Below, piece by piece: positions 10,603 through 19,683 of a stretch of DNA of 64,000 bases. The stretch's first letter is position 1; the number at the start of each line of letters is the position of its first letter. The notes under the pieces are model-generated. The model was not told where the DNA came from. It did no database searches and saw only the letters and a list, made by a program, of their open reading frames with translations. A program made the translations under genes and the position numbers. This stretch comes from Paractinoplanes pyxinae (lineage in GTDB: Bacteria; Actinomycetota; Actinomycetes; Mycobacteriales; Micromonosporaceae), in contig NZ_JAPNTZ010000012.1 of the NCBI RefSeq assembly GCF_026626335.1, positions 248,001 to 312,000 on the forward strand, read 5' to 3'.

Positions 10603-11774
10603 CCACCCGCAGCTGGTTGTCCCCGATGCGTGCCCGATCCGCCGACGAGCCGCACCGGGTGGCGACGCCGCTCGAACTGTTCTTCGACCTGTGTTTTGTC
10701 GTGGCCGTGTCGCAGGCCGCGTTGCCGCTGCACCATTCCCTGGCCGAGGGGCACGTTCTGGTCGGCGTGCGCGGCTTCCTCATGGTGTTCTTCGCGATCT
10801 GGTGGGCCTGGATGAACTTCACCTGGTTCGCCTCGGCCTACGACACCGACGACGACGTCTACCGCCTGACCACGCTGGTGCAGATCGCCGGCGCGCTGGT
10901 GCTGGCGGCGGGGGTCGAGGACGCGTTCGACCACAGCGACTTCACGATCATCACCTTCGGTTACGTCATCATGCGGCTGGCCCTGGTCGGGCAGTGGTTG
11001 CGCGCCGCTCGGTCGGATCCCCCGCGCCGGGCCACTGCTTTCCGGTACGCGATCGGGGTGGGCGCCGTACAGGTGCTCTGGCTGCTGCGGCTCCTGCTAC
11101 CGGCCGACACGGGCGCCACCGTGCCCGTGTTCCTCGGGTTGGTGCTGCTCGAACTGGCCGTGCCGGTGTGGGCCGAGCGAGCGCCCGGCGGTCCAACGAC
11201 CTATCACCCGCACCACATCGCCGAGCGCTACGGCCTGTTCACCCTGATCGTGCTGGGTGAGTCGGTGGCCGCGGCGACGGTGGCCGTGCAGTCCGGGTTC
11301 GGGGCCGACATCGAGTACGAGGGTCCGCTGATCCGCCTGGCCGTGGCGGGCGTGGTGATCGTGTTCGCGCTGTGGTGGGTCTACTTCGACCGGTCGGCTC
11401 ACAATTTGCTGACTTCGCTCCGTACCTCGCTTTTGTGGGGATACGGCCATTACTTCATCTTCGGTGCGGCCGCAGCGGTCGGCGCCGGGTTGGCCGTACG
11501 GGTCGAGTTCGTGGCGCACGACGCCGAGATCTCGACGATTCTGGCCTCGTACGCGATAGCAGTGCCGGTTGCCATCTATCTCTTTGTGGTCTGGTTGTTG
11601 CATCTGCGGCCGCACCAGACCGGCCCGGTCCGGCTCGTGTTCCCCGGCGCGGTGGTGCTGGTGCTGATCACCCCGTTGCTGCCGGCCTCGGTCGAACTGC
11701 TCGCCGGTCTGCTGGCCGTCCTGGTGGCCGTGCAGATTTCGCTCGGACGACGCATTCCGGATCCGGTGGGCTGA
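10599..11774 (+). CDS. ltrA: low temperature requirement protein A (LtrA) family membrane protein
   Basis: 391-residue polytopic membrane protein of the LtrA family, first linked to low-temperature growth in Listeria; biochemical role unknown. The N-terminus carries the family hallmark ATPLELFFDLCFVVAVSQ. About ten hydrophobic segments follow, and the second hallmark, HHIAERYGLFTLIVLGESVAA, lies near residue 205. It overlaps the upstream acetyltransferase stop by ATGA, which makes a two-gene operon. The symbol is a family name only. Confidence 0.85.
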   Translation: MTTRSWLSPMRARSADEPHRVATPLELFFDLCFVVAVSQAALPLHHSLAEGHVLVGVRGFLMVFFAIWWAWMNFTWFASAYDTDDDVYRLTTLVQIAGALVLAAGVEDAFDHSDFTIITFGYVIMRLALVGQWLRAARSDPPRRATAFRYAIGVGAVQVLWLLRLLLPADTGATVPVFLGLVLLELAVPVWAERAPGGPTTYHPHHIAERYGLFTLIVLGESVAAATVAVQSGFGADIEYEGPLIRLAVAGVVIVFALWWVYFDRSAHNLLTSLRTSLLWGYGHYFIFGAAAAVGAGLAVRVEFVAHDAEISTILASYAIAVPVAIYLFVVWLLHLRPHQTGPVRLVFPGAVVLVLITPLLPASVELLAGLLAVLVAVQISLGRRIPDPVG

Positions 11775-11992
11775 AGAAACGGAGAGTGCTCCCCGATTCC
11801 GACATTTGCTTTCGGATACGTCGATACGAAGTGACCTGCGGTAACACGCTTCAATTAATGCGCCGGACCGAATGTCACGGCCTCGTCACAACGTCATTGA
11901 CCGTAGTGACTTCTATGCCGATCGATCGGAAGATCCGGGGATCGCGCCCAGTGAACCCCCGCTGGGGCGCCTTCCTTCCGGAGGACCCGTAC

Positions 11993-14900
11993 GTGAGACA
12001 ACAATCCACATGGGGCCGGCGAACGTTCACCTCTGTGCTCGCCGTCGGCGTGGTCGCCGGCGCTTCGCTCAGCAGTGCGCTTCCGGCCGCGGCAGCGCCC
12101 GGACAGGGCTCTGTCGCCGCCCTGCAGAAGGCGGCCGAGAACCCCGCCACCCCCAAGGAGTCGCCGGCCGACACGCTCGGCGCGCACGACGCCGAGCTGC
12201 TGGCCAAGGCCGAGGCGGCCAACAAGAAGTTCGTGACCGCGATCGTGGCCACCGACGCCGGTAGGTCGGCCGAGGTCGCGGCGAAGATCAAGGCGCTCGG
12301 CGGCGTCGTCACCCGCCAGTTCGACGAGATCGGCTACGTGCTCGCGTCCGTGCCGATCGCCAAGGTGCTGACCGCCGCCAAGCTGGCCGGCGTGGCCGCC
12401 GTCGACCTCGAAGAGACGATCAAGCTGCCCGAGACGCGTGCCCAGCGGGACAAGGGGAGCCCGGCCGCCGTGGCCGCGCCCGGCCCGTCGACGCCCGCCG
12501 CCAACCCGTACCTGCCGACCGACGAGACCGGCTCGGTGTCCTTCAAGAAGAAGAACCCGAAGTACGACGGCCGCGGCATCACGATCGGCATCATGGACTC
12601 CGGTGTGGACATCGACCACCCGGCCCTGGCCAAGACCACCACGGGCGAGCGCAAGATCGTCGACTGGGTCACCGCCACCGACCCGCTGCTCGAGAACGAC
12701 GGCTCCTGGCGCGCGATGCTGACCGAGGTGGCCGGCCCGACCTTCACGTACGCGGGCTCCTCGTGGAAGGCGCCGGCCGGCACCTGGCGGATCAACCGCT
12801 TCAGCGAGGCCATCACCGCCAGTTCCGACGCCGCGGGTGACGTCAACCGGGACGGCGACGTCACCGACACGTGGGGCATTCTCTACGACCCGGTCAGCCA
12901 CGACATCCGGGTCGACACCAACCAGAACCTCGACTTCACCGACGACGCCGTCATGCGTCCGTACAAGGAGAAGTTCGACGTCGGGCACTTCGGCACCGAC
13001 AACCCGGCCACCGCGGTCACCGAGCGCATGCCGTTCGTCGTCGAGTACCGCGAGGACGTCGACCTGGCCCCGCTGGCGAACCCGGCCCTCCCGCCGACCG
13101 CCGACTTCGTCAACATCGGCATCCCGGAGAGCCTGCACGCCTCGCACGTGGCCGGCATCGCCGCCGGTAACGACCTGCTCGGCAACGCCGCGTTCGACGG
13201 CCAGGCGCCCGGCGCCAAGATCGTGTCGTCGCGGGCCTGCTCGTGGGGCGGCGGCTGCACGAACGTCGCGCTGACCACCGGCATGGCCGACCTGGTCATC
13301 AACCGCGGCGTCGACGTGATCAACATGTCGATCGGCGGTCTGCCCTCCCTCAACGACGGCAGCAACGCGCAGGCCAAGCTGTACAACGACCTGATCAACA
13401 AGTACGGCGTGCAGATGTTCATCTCGGCCGGCAACAGCGGCCCGGGTGTCAACACCATCGGCGAGCCGTCCGGCGCCACCGCCGTGGTCAGCGTCGCGGC
13501 CAGCATCTCGGACGACACGTGGAAGGCCAACTACGGCGCGGACACCCGCAAGCCGCTGCAGCTGATCCCGTTCTCGTCGCGGGGCCCGCGCGAGGACGGC
13601 GGCTTCAAGCCGAACATCGCCGCCCCCGGCTCGGCCATCTCGCTCTCGCCGACCTGGGAGGTCATCCCCGGCCTGGCCACCGTGCCGTACACCCTGCCGC
13701 CGGGCTACTCGATGCAGAACGGCACCTCGATGGCCTCCCCGCAGGCCGCCGGTGGTGCGGCGCTGCTGCTGTCGGCGGCCAAGGCCAACGGCATCAAGGT
13801 CTCGCCGCTGTCGCTGCGCCGCGCGATCTACTCGACGGCCGACTCGATCCCCGGTGAGCAGGTCAACGAGCAGGGCTACGGCCAGCTCAACGTGCCGGAC
13901 GCGTGGAAGCTGCTGGCCAGGAAGTCGGCCACCCGCACGTACACGTCGTCGGCCCCGGTCTGCACGCCGCTGTCCGACCTGCTGGCCACGCCCGACCAGG
14001 GCGAGGGCATCTACAACCGGTGCGCCGTGGCCGCCGGTGGCCTCAAGCCGGGCCAGGTCAAGGTCCAGACCATCAAGCTGACCCGTACGTCGGGTCCGAG
14101 CTACCCGGTGCTGCACAAGCTCACGTGGCAGGGTGACCGGGACGCGTTCGTCTCGTCGCCGCTGGTGCTGCTGCCGCTGAACAAGACGGTCAGCGTGCCG
14201 GTCGTGGTGCGGGCCAAGAACGGTGTGGCCAGCGCGCTGCTCAAGGTCGACGACCCGGCGACCCCGGTGGTCGACTTCGAGGTGCTGAACACGATCGTCA
14301 CCGGCGTCGACACGAAGAAGCCGTCGTACGCGACGACCTTCTCGGGCAAGGTCGACCGCAGCTCGACGACCTCGTTCTACGTCACCGTGCCGGAGGGGGC
14401 CAAGGCGCTGCAGGTGGACCTGTCCGGCATCGCCGCCGGATCGCAGACCCGCTTCATCGCGATCAACCCGTGGGGTGTGCCGGCCGACGACACGGCCAGC
14501 GCCAACTGCTACACCAACTACTCCGACGCGGCCGTCTGCAAGCCGGAGGAGCGGGCGTACGAGAACCCGATCCCGGGCGTGTGGGAGCTCGAGATCGAGG
14601 CGCGGCGCACCTCGCCCGAGCTGAGCAACCCGTTCAAGCTGGACGCCAAGATCCAGGGTGTGCAGCTCACGCCGGAGTCGGTGACCCTGCCCAGCGTGAC
14701 GGTGAACCAGCCGGCGCCGGTCGGCTTCACCGTCAAGAACGTGTTCGGCCCGGTGACGGTGAGCGCGCAGGGCGGCCCGCTCGGCAGCGCGAGCCGTCAG
14801 CGTCCGTCCATCGCGGAGGGTGACAGCCAGGAGTACGAGATCGTGGTGCCCGAGGGCGCGAGCCGGCTCGACGTGACGATCGGCAACCCGGCCGACGCCA

Positions 14901-15280
14901 CCGCCGACCTCGACCTGTCGCTGTACCGCGGCGAGACGCTGGTCGGCCAGGACGCCGACGGTGACTCGGACGAGTCGATCTCGCTGGCCAACCCGCCGGC
15001 GGGCACGTACACGGCCGTGGTGGACGGCTACGCGGTGCCCGCGGGCACGACGGCGTACGACTACCTCGACGTCTACTTCAGCCCGGCGCTCGGCTCGGTC
15101 ACCGCGCCGGCCACGTCGGTCGCGCTGGCCAACGGCGCGTCGACCACGGTCAACGCCTCGGTCACCGCGCTCGCGGTGCCGCCGGCCGGCCGTGCGCTGT
15201 CGGGCGAGGTGGCCATCGTGACCAGTGAGGGCGCGGTCGTCGGCCGCGGCCCGATCGCGATCACGGCGGTCACCGGCTAG
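11993..15280 (+). CDS. secreted S8 (subtilisin-like) serine protease with C-terminal PPC-type domain
   Basis: Extracellular subtilase of 1095 residues. An Arg-containing N-region and hydrophobic stretch ending ALPAAAAPGQ form a Sec signal peptide (cleavage ~residue 35). A ~100-residue inhibitor-I9-like propeptide follows (FVTAIVATDAG ... VLASVPIAKV). The catalytic triad is visible: Asp202 in GIMDSGVDIDHP, His385 in HASHVAGIAAG, Ser579 in NGTSMASPQAAG; Asn is in ISAGNSGPG. The long insert between Asp and His is typical of lactocepin/KP-43-like large subtilases. Residues ~850-1060 contain beta-rich modules including a pre-peptidase C-terminal-like domain (ADLDLSLYRGETLV...PAGTYTAVVDGYA). The GTG at 11993 has GGAGGA at 11980-11985 (spacing 7). 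The same frame is open back into ltrA, but that part is not coding. Confidence 0.9.
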   Translation: MRQQSTWGRRTFTSVLAVGVVAGASLSSALPAAAAPGQGSVAALQKAAENPATPKESPADTLGAHDAELLAKAEAANKKFVTAIVATDAGRSAEVAAKIKALGGVVTRQFDEIGYVLASVPIAKVLTAAKLAGVAAVDLEETIKLPETRAQRDKGSPAAVAAPGPSTPAANPYLPTDETGSVSFKKKNPKYDGRGITIGIMDSGVDIDHPALAKTTTGERKIVDWVTATDPLLENDGSWRAMLTEVAGPTFTYAGSSWKAPAGTWRINRFSEAITASSDAAGDVNRDGDVTDTWGILYDPVSHDIRVDTNQNLDFTDDAVMRPYKEKFDVGHFGTDNPATAVTERMPFVVEYREDVDLAPLANPALPPTADFVNIGIPESLHASHVAGIAAGNDLLGNAAFDGQAPGAKIVSSRACSWGGGCTNVALTTGMADLVINRGVDVINMSIGGLPSLNDGSNAQAKLYNDLINKYGVQMFISAGNSGPGVNTIGEPSGATAVVSVAASISDDTWKANYGADTRKPLQLIPFSSRGPREDGGFKPNIAAPGSAISLSPTWEVIPGLATVPYTLPPGYSMQNGTSMASPQAAGGAALLLSAAKANGIKVSPLSLRRAIYSTADSIPGEQVNEQGYGQLNVPDAWKLLARKSATRTYTSSAPVCTPLSDLLATPDQGEGIYNRCAVAAGGLKPGQVKVQTIKLTRTSGPSYPVLHKLTWQGDRDAFVSSPLVLLPLNKTVSVPVVVRAKNGVASALLKVDDPATPVVDFEVLNTIVTGVDTKKPSYATTFSGKVDRSSTTSFYVTVPEGAKALQVDLSGIAAGSQTRFIAINPWGVPADDTASANCYTNYSDAAVCKPEERAYENPIPGVWELEIEARRTSPELSNPFKLDAKIQGVQLTPESVTLPSVTVNQPAPVGFTVKNVFGPVTVSAQGGPLGSASRQRPSIAEGDSQEYEIVVPEGASRLDVTIGNPADATADLDLSLYRGETLVGQDADGDSDESISLANPPAGTYTAVVDGYAVPAGTTAYDYLDVYFSPALGSVTAPATSVALANGASTTVNASVTALAVPPAGRALSGEVAIVTSEGAVVGRGPIAITAVTG

Positions 15281-15294
15281 TCAGCCGCAGCAGC

Positions 15295-15330
15295 AAAGGC
15301 CCGTCCGGCTTCGTGCCGGGCGGGCCTTTT
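15295..15330 (+). terminator. intrinsic terminator after the subtilase
   Basis: AAAGGCCCGTCCGGC - TTCGT - GCCGGGCGGGCCTTTT forms a long stem with one T-G mismatch position, an A-run before and T-run after, 14 bases past the stop. It may also serve the convergent gene. Confidence 0.8.
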
Positions 15331-15375
15331 CGCGCGTACGGGTAGGTTGTGCTGCTTGTTTTTCCGAGTACGAGG

Positions 15376-16476
15376 TCAGCGGTACTGCTCGTCGACGCCG
15401 GCCACCGGGCGGCCGTCCTCCGTGAACGGGCGCTCCTCCGCAGCCTCGTCGTCGGTCTCGACCGGCTCCTCGTGAAGGCGCGGGTCGTCGGGCGTGGCGG
15501 TCGGCGCCGGCTTGGCGTGCTTCTGCGGCTTGGCGGGCTTGGCGTGCGCGGGCTTGGCAGGTGCCGGCTTGGCCACCGCCGGCGCCGGCGCTGAAGCGGC
15601 GGGCGACGAAGCGGCGGGCGACGAAGCGGAAGGCGACGAAGCGGAAGGCGACGAAGCGGCGGGCGCTGAAGCGGCGGGCGACGAAGACGGCGTGGCGGCG
15701 GGGAAGATGGCCACGCCGCCGGCCGGCAGGCCGGAGACGTCGGGCTCGCCGGTGGCCGGGAGCGTGCGCGGCGACGAGTTGGCCGGCAGCAGCCCGCCCA
15801 GTCCGCCCAGCAGCGGCATCCCGCCGCCGAACCGCTCGGCCTCGCGCGCCGTCGGCTGCTCGGTGAAGTCGCGGACCTGCCCGCTCGGCAGCAGGCCGCT
15901 GAGCAGCGGCAATGCGCCCGGGCCGAAGAGCGGGTCCTCGGCCGGATCCCCGGCGACATCGGCGTCCGGCTCGTCGGCGCCGAAGTCGTCGTCGAAGCCG
16001 GCACCGGTTTCGTCCCCGAGGCCGTCGTCTTGAGAGCCGAAGTCGTCGTCCTGAGAGCCGAGGCCGTCGTCTTGAGAGCCGAAGTCGTCGTCCTGGGCGC
16101 TGGGGTCGTCGTCCTGGGAGTCGAGGGAGTCGAGGTCGTCGTCGCCCGGGTCGCGCGCCGATTCGGCGCCGGGGATCAGCCCGCGCCGCTGACCGTCGCC
16201 CTCGCCGGGCAGCAGCGGCTTGAGGTCGGGGCTGTTCTGGCCGGCCTTGAACTGGGCGACGGGGCTCTTACCGGCCGGAGTGTCCTTCAGGCTGCTGTGC
16301 CCGAGCGGGTTGCCCAGGGTGAGCCCGTTGCTCTGTCCCAGCAGGTCGGCGAGCCGCGCGTCGGCCTGCTGGGCCGCGGCGTCCGTACCGGGCAGCCGGT
16401 CGGCCTGCGCGGGTGACGCCGCGAACAGGATGAACCCGCCGGTGAGGGCCGCTCCGGCATACCACAACTTGCGCAC
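15376..16476 (-). CDS. secreted low-complexity protein with acidic repeats and Ala/Pro/Ser-rich tail, function unknown
   Basis: 366 residues, no recognised catalytic domain. Starts at GTG 16476, with AGGAGGAG 5-6 bases upstream, giving an N-terminal signal peptide (KLWYAGAALTGGFILFAASPAQAD). The mature part contains a short conserved-looking region (LPGTDAAAQQADARLADLLG, NGLTLGNPLGHS). An acidic block follows in which SQDDDFG and SQDDGLG alternate, then a middle region with LPLLSGLLPSGQ and MPLLGGLGGLLP, then a Ser/Ala/Pro tail with SPSASSPSASS-type repeats and KPAPAKPAHAKPAKP. Composition suggests an extended cell-wall or matrix protein, possibly Ca2+-binding through the Asp-rich block; this is inference. 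It diverges from the RCK channel gene with 114 bases between. Confidence 0.65.
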   Translation of the reverse strand: MRKLWYAGAALTGGFILFAASPAQADRLPGTDAAAQQADARLADLLGQSNGLTLGNPLGHSSLKDTPAGKSPVAQFKAGQNSPDLKPLLPGEGDGQRRGLIPGAESARDPGDDDLDSLDSQDDDPSAQDDDFGSQDDGLGSQDDDFGSQDDGLGDETGAGFDDDFGADEPDADVAGDPAEDPLFGPGALPLLSGLLPSGQVRDFTEQPTAREAERFGGGMPLLGGLGGLLPANSSPRTLPATGEPDVSGLPAGGVAIFPAATPSSSPAASAPAASSPSASSPSASSPAASSPAASAPAPAVAKPAPAKPAHAKPAKPQKHAKPAPTATPDDPRLHEEPVETDDEAAEERPFTEDGRPVAGVDEQYR

Positions 16477-16577
16477 TGTGCTCCTCCTGGAAAGAGATCC
16501 AGACACGGAGAGCCCCGAATCCGGACTGAAGCGTCGGATGGGGCAACGAGTGGCCCCGGGAGCGGGTTCCGGCTGAC

Positions 16578-16583
16578 TACCAT
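16578..16583 (+). promoter_or_regulatory. putative -10 box TACCAT for leaderless ion-channel gene
   Basis: TANNNT hexamer ending 7 bases before GTG 16591; no ribosome binding site present. Confidence 0.5.
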
Positions 16584-16590
16584 CGCGAAC

Positions 16591-18366
16591 GTGGCAACGG
16601 ACGCGGCGAAGAACGGCGTACGACGGTCGCTGGTGGCCCGGTGGAGAGATCGCGCCGACGTGCGGCCGCACTTCGTCGTGTGTGGATCCGACTCGCTCGT
16701 CTACACCCTGGCCGACGAGCTAGCCACCTCGGGCCGCATCCGGCTGACCGTCATCACGCCGCCTGACCTGCGCCCCGGCGTGCCCGATCTGAACGACCTG
16801 CGAGCCCGCGGGGTCAAGGTGATCACCGCCGCCCGCCTCGACGAGCGGACGTTCCGTGACGCCGGTCTGGCCGGGGCCGACGCGCTGGCCCTGGTGATGC
16901 CGGACGACATGGTCAACCTGCACGCGGCGTTGTGCGCGCGGGCCGTCGAGGGCGACCTGCGGCTGGTCATCCGCATGTTCACGACCGGTCTGGCGTACGG
17001 CGTGAGGCGCTTGTTCGCCGACTGCGCAGTGCTCTCCGACGCGGCCATGGCCGCTCCCGCCTTCGTCGCGGCCGCGCTGGGCGAGGTGGCGCCGACCCAT
17101 TTCCGGTACGCGGCCCGCACCCTGAACGTGGCCAAGCGAGCCGACGTTCCGGAGCACTCGGTGCTGCTGACCCTGGCCACCTCGAACGACGGCGGCCGGA
17201 TGACTGTGTTGCCGGCCGAACCGGCACCCGACCACCAGCGCCCCACCGACCTGGTGCTGGCCGAGGCGACCGGAAGCCCCGCGGCCCAGGCGGTCACCGC
17301 GCGCCGCCTGGCCCGGGCCGGCCGCCGGCGCCGCCCGTGGCTGTCGATCGGCCGTGCCCTGCGCGTCGGGCTGACCCGCAAGCTGGGCATAGCCGTGCTG
17401 GTCGCGCTGGCTTTGACCGCGGTCTCGGGCGCCCTGCTGAGCCACTTCACGGGGGTGAGCGGGTTCTGGAGGTCGATCTACATCACGCTGCTGACCATGG
17501 TCGGGTCGTCCGATGTGGAGCCCGACAACACCCCGGCCGCGCAGGCCGCTCAGCTGGTGCTGACCGTGGCCGGGGTGGCGCTGCTGCCGCTGATCACCGC
17601 CGCGGTGGTCGACGGCGTGGTCCGTACGCGCCTGGCCCTCGACCGGGGCGAGGTGCTCAAGGTCCACACCGGCCACATCGTGCTGGTCGGCCTGGGCACG
17701 GTCGGCACCCGGGTGCTGCGCCAGCTGACCGACCTCGGCCTCGACGTGGTGGCGATCGACCGCAACCCGGCCGCCCGCGGCGTCGAGGTGGCGGCGTCGC
17801 TGGGCGTGCCGGTGATCGAGGGCGACGCGTCCCGGGCCGAGACACTGCGGGCCGCCTCGATCGAGCACTGCCAGGCGCTGGTCGTGGTGTCGACCGACGA
17901 CTCGGTGAACCTGCAGGCTGCGCTGCACGCCCGGGCCGCCCGGGAGGACATCCGGGTCGTGCTCCGGCTGTTCGACGACGACTTCGCCCAGCGCGTCCAG
18001 GCCGCTTTCAATATCAACATCTCGCGCAGCGTCTCGCGGCTGTGCGCGCCCGCCTTTGCCGCCGCCATGCTCGAGCGCGAGGTGCTGGCCACGATCCCGG
18101 TCGAGCGGCACGCGTTGCTGGTGGCAACCGTGCCGGTGCGGCCCGGGTCGCCGTTGGACGGTTCGCCGCTGGGCAGCGCCGATCGGGTCGAGAGCACGCG
18201 GGTGATCGGCATGACCGCGGCCGGTTCGGAGTGGGTCGACTGGCTGCCCGATCCGCGCCGGGTGCTCGCCGCGGGCGACGAGATCGTCGTCGTCGCCCGC
18301 CGGGCCGGCCTGCGCGTGCTGCGCGAGCAGGCGACCCCGCCGTTAGCTGACGCCGCCGGCCAGTGA
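16591..18366 (+). CDS. RCK/TrkA-N domain ion channel protein with two NAD-binding domains
   Basis: 591 residues. An N-terminal Rossmann RCK-like domain (~25-180, FVVCGSDSLVYTLADEL) is followed by a basic linker (RRLARAGRRRRPW). Two membrane helices (~264-287 and ~318-340) then flank a pore-loop-like segment at ~296-308 (ITLLTMVGSSDVEP). A second RCK/TrkA-N domain follows (~361-480) with the dinucleotide fold GHIVLVGLGTVGTRVLRQL and acidic VVAIDRN, and a C-terminal TrkA-C-like region. The pore segment lacks the TVGYGD potassium filter. The RCK-pore-RCK order recalls the CASTOR/POLLUX group more than MthK. Cation transport is likely; selectivity cannot be assigned. The gene overlaps the convergent DUF4032 gene by 24 bases. 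Confidence 0.75.
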   Translation: MATDAAKNGVRRSLVARWRDRADVRPHFVVCGSDSLVYTLADELATSGRIRLTVITPPDLRPGVPDLNDLRARGVKVITAARLDERTFRDAGLAGADALALVMPDDMVNLHAALCARAVEGDLRLVIRMFTTGLAYGVRRLFADCAVLSDAAMAAPAFVAAALGEVAPTHFRYAARTLNVAKRADVPEHSVLLTLATSNDGGRMTVLPAEPAPDHQRPTDLVLAEATGSPAAQAVTARRLARAGRRRRPWLSIGRALRVGLTRKLGIAVLVALALTAVSGALLSHFTGVSGFWRSIYITLLTMVGSSDVEPDNTPAAQAAQLVLTVAGVALLPLITAAVVDGVVRTRLALDRGEVLKVHTGHIVLVGLGTVGTRVLRQLTDLGLDVVAIDRNPAARGVEVAASLGVPVIEGDASRAETLRAASIEHCQALVVVSTDDSVNLQAALHARAAREDIRVVLRLFDDDFAQRVQAAFNINISRSVSRLCAPAFAAAMLEREVLATIPVERHALLVATVPVRPGSPLDGSPLGSADRVESTRVIGMTAAGSEWVDWLPDPRRVLAAGDEIVVVARRAGLRVLREQATPPLADAAGQ

Positions 18367-19563
18367 GCCCACCTCGACGCCGAGCACGGCCTGCTCGTCG
18401 GGCTTCTTGGCCAGTACGTCGGTGAGGTAGGACTGCACGGCGGCGGCCATGCCGACGTCCCGGCCGGCCTGCTCGGAGAGCAGCCACTTGTGCTGGATGA
18501 CCTGGGTGAAGATCTCTTGCGGCTCGAGCTTGCGCCGCAGCGAGGCCGGAACCGCCCGGACGACCGGCTCGAAGACCTCGGTCAGCCAGCGGTGGGCCGC
18601 CTGCTGCTCGTCGGTCAGCAGGCTCTCGGCACGGTAGGTGTCGAGGTCGTTGAGCAGCTGGCGGGCCTGGTTCTCTTCGGCGTCGAGGCCGGTCAGGCGG
18701 AGCAGGCGGCGGGTGTGGTAGCCGGCGTCGACGACCTTGGGCCGGATGCGGTAGCCCTTGTCCACGGTGGACATGTCGACCTCGGCCACGTCGAAGCCGA
18801 GCTCGTTGAGCCGGCGGATGCGGCGCTCGATGTCGTGCCGGGCGTCACGCGGAACTTCCTGCTCGTACGTGACCTCGTGCCACAGCCGTTCGTAGCGGGC
18901 CACGATGTCGTCCACCACCACCTCGGGGTCGATCGACTCGTGCAGCAGTTCGGCCGCCTCGAGGTCGAGCAGCTCGCCGAAGATGTTCAGGCGCAGGATC
19001 TCGATGTCCTCGCTGCGCTGGCCCTCGGACAGCCGCGGGTAGAGGTTGCCCGTCTCGGCGTCGACCAGGTAGGCCGCGAAGGCGCCGGCGTCCCGGCGGA
19101 ACAGCGTGTTCGACAGTGAGCAGTCGCCCCACGAGAAACCGGTGAGGTGCATGCGCACGATCAGCGCGGCCAGCGCGTCGAGCAGGCGGTTGAGCGTGTC
19201 CGGCCGCAGCGTGTGCGAGAAGAGCGCCCGATAGGGCAGCGAGAACTGCAGGTGCCGGGTGATCAGCACGGTCTCGAGCGGCTCGCCGGCCTTGTCCTCC
19301 CGGTCGTTGACGATCGCGACCGCCTCGACGGCCGGGAAGTCGATCCGCTCGAGCGCGCGGAGCAGGTCGTACTCCTTTTCGGCGATCCGCTCGCGGGTCT
19401 CTTTCAGGGCGTAGACCACGTCGTTGAGTTTCACGAACCGCACGACGTGGCGGGAGATGCCCTGGGGGAGGGCGACCAGGTGTTCGGCCGGCCAGTCCTC
19501 GAGCGGGACATCCCACGGCAGATCCAGCAGCGCTGGGTCGACGACAGCGGAAGTGATGCGCAC
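18343..19563 (-). CDS. DUF4032 domain protein, kinase-like fold
   Basis: 406-residue cytoplasmic protein of the actinobacterial DUF4032 family, experimentally uncharacterised as far as I know. The sequence shows a protein-kinase-like pattern: VVYALKE with Lys54 in a beta-3-like position, Glu64 in the following helix, then HLTGFSWGDCSLSNTLF (Gly146-Asp147...Asn152), which resembles a catalytic loop, and YLVDAET with Asp168 in a DFG-like position. The C-terminal ~200 residues are helical and charged. Start GTG 19563 (first residues RITSAVVDP) is chosen because family members begin with this stretch; a GTG five codons upstream is possible. It is convergent with the channel gene and divergent from a secreted protease. 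Confidence 0.7.
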   Translation of the reverse strand: MRITSAVVDPALLDLPWDVPLEDWPAEHLVALPQGISRHVVRFVKLNDVVYALKETRERIAEKEYDLLRALERIDFPAVEAVAIVNDREDKAGEPLETVLITRHLQFSLPYRALFSHTLRPDTLNRLLDALAALIVRMHLTGFSWGDCSLSNTLFRRDAGAFAAYLVDAETGNLYPRLSEGQRSEDIEILRLNIFGELLDLEAAELLHESIDPEVVVDDIVARYERLWHEVTYEQEVPRDARHDIERRIRRLNELGFDVAEVDMSTVDKGYRIRPKVVDAGYHTRRLLRLTGLDAEENQARQLLNDLDTYRAESLLTDEQQAAHRWLTEVFEPVVRAVPASLRRKLEPQEIFTQVIQHKWLLSEQAGRDVGMAAAVQSYLTDVLAKKPDEQAVLGVEVGSLAGGVS

Positions 19564-19683
19564 GGAACCAGTGTGCACGTTCCGCTCGGCGCGTCGCTCC
19601 CGCAGGTGGCTCGTTACACAGGTACGAGAACGCCAGATTAGAACATATGTCCGCAAGATCACGCGAATGGCGGTTTGACGACA

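Noticed and set aside
11372..11992. Extension of the subtilase frame back into ltrA
   Set aside because: The upstream part is Arg/Gly-rich and overlaps ltrA. The GTG at 11993 has a strong GGAGGA site and opens a proper signal peptide.
19639..19655. LexA/SOS-box-like GAACATATGTCC upstream of the trypsin-like protease
   Set aside because: Only the central GAAC-N4-GT matches the actinobacterial SOS palindrome; flanking bases and the second half-site do not.
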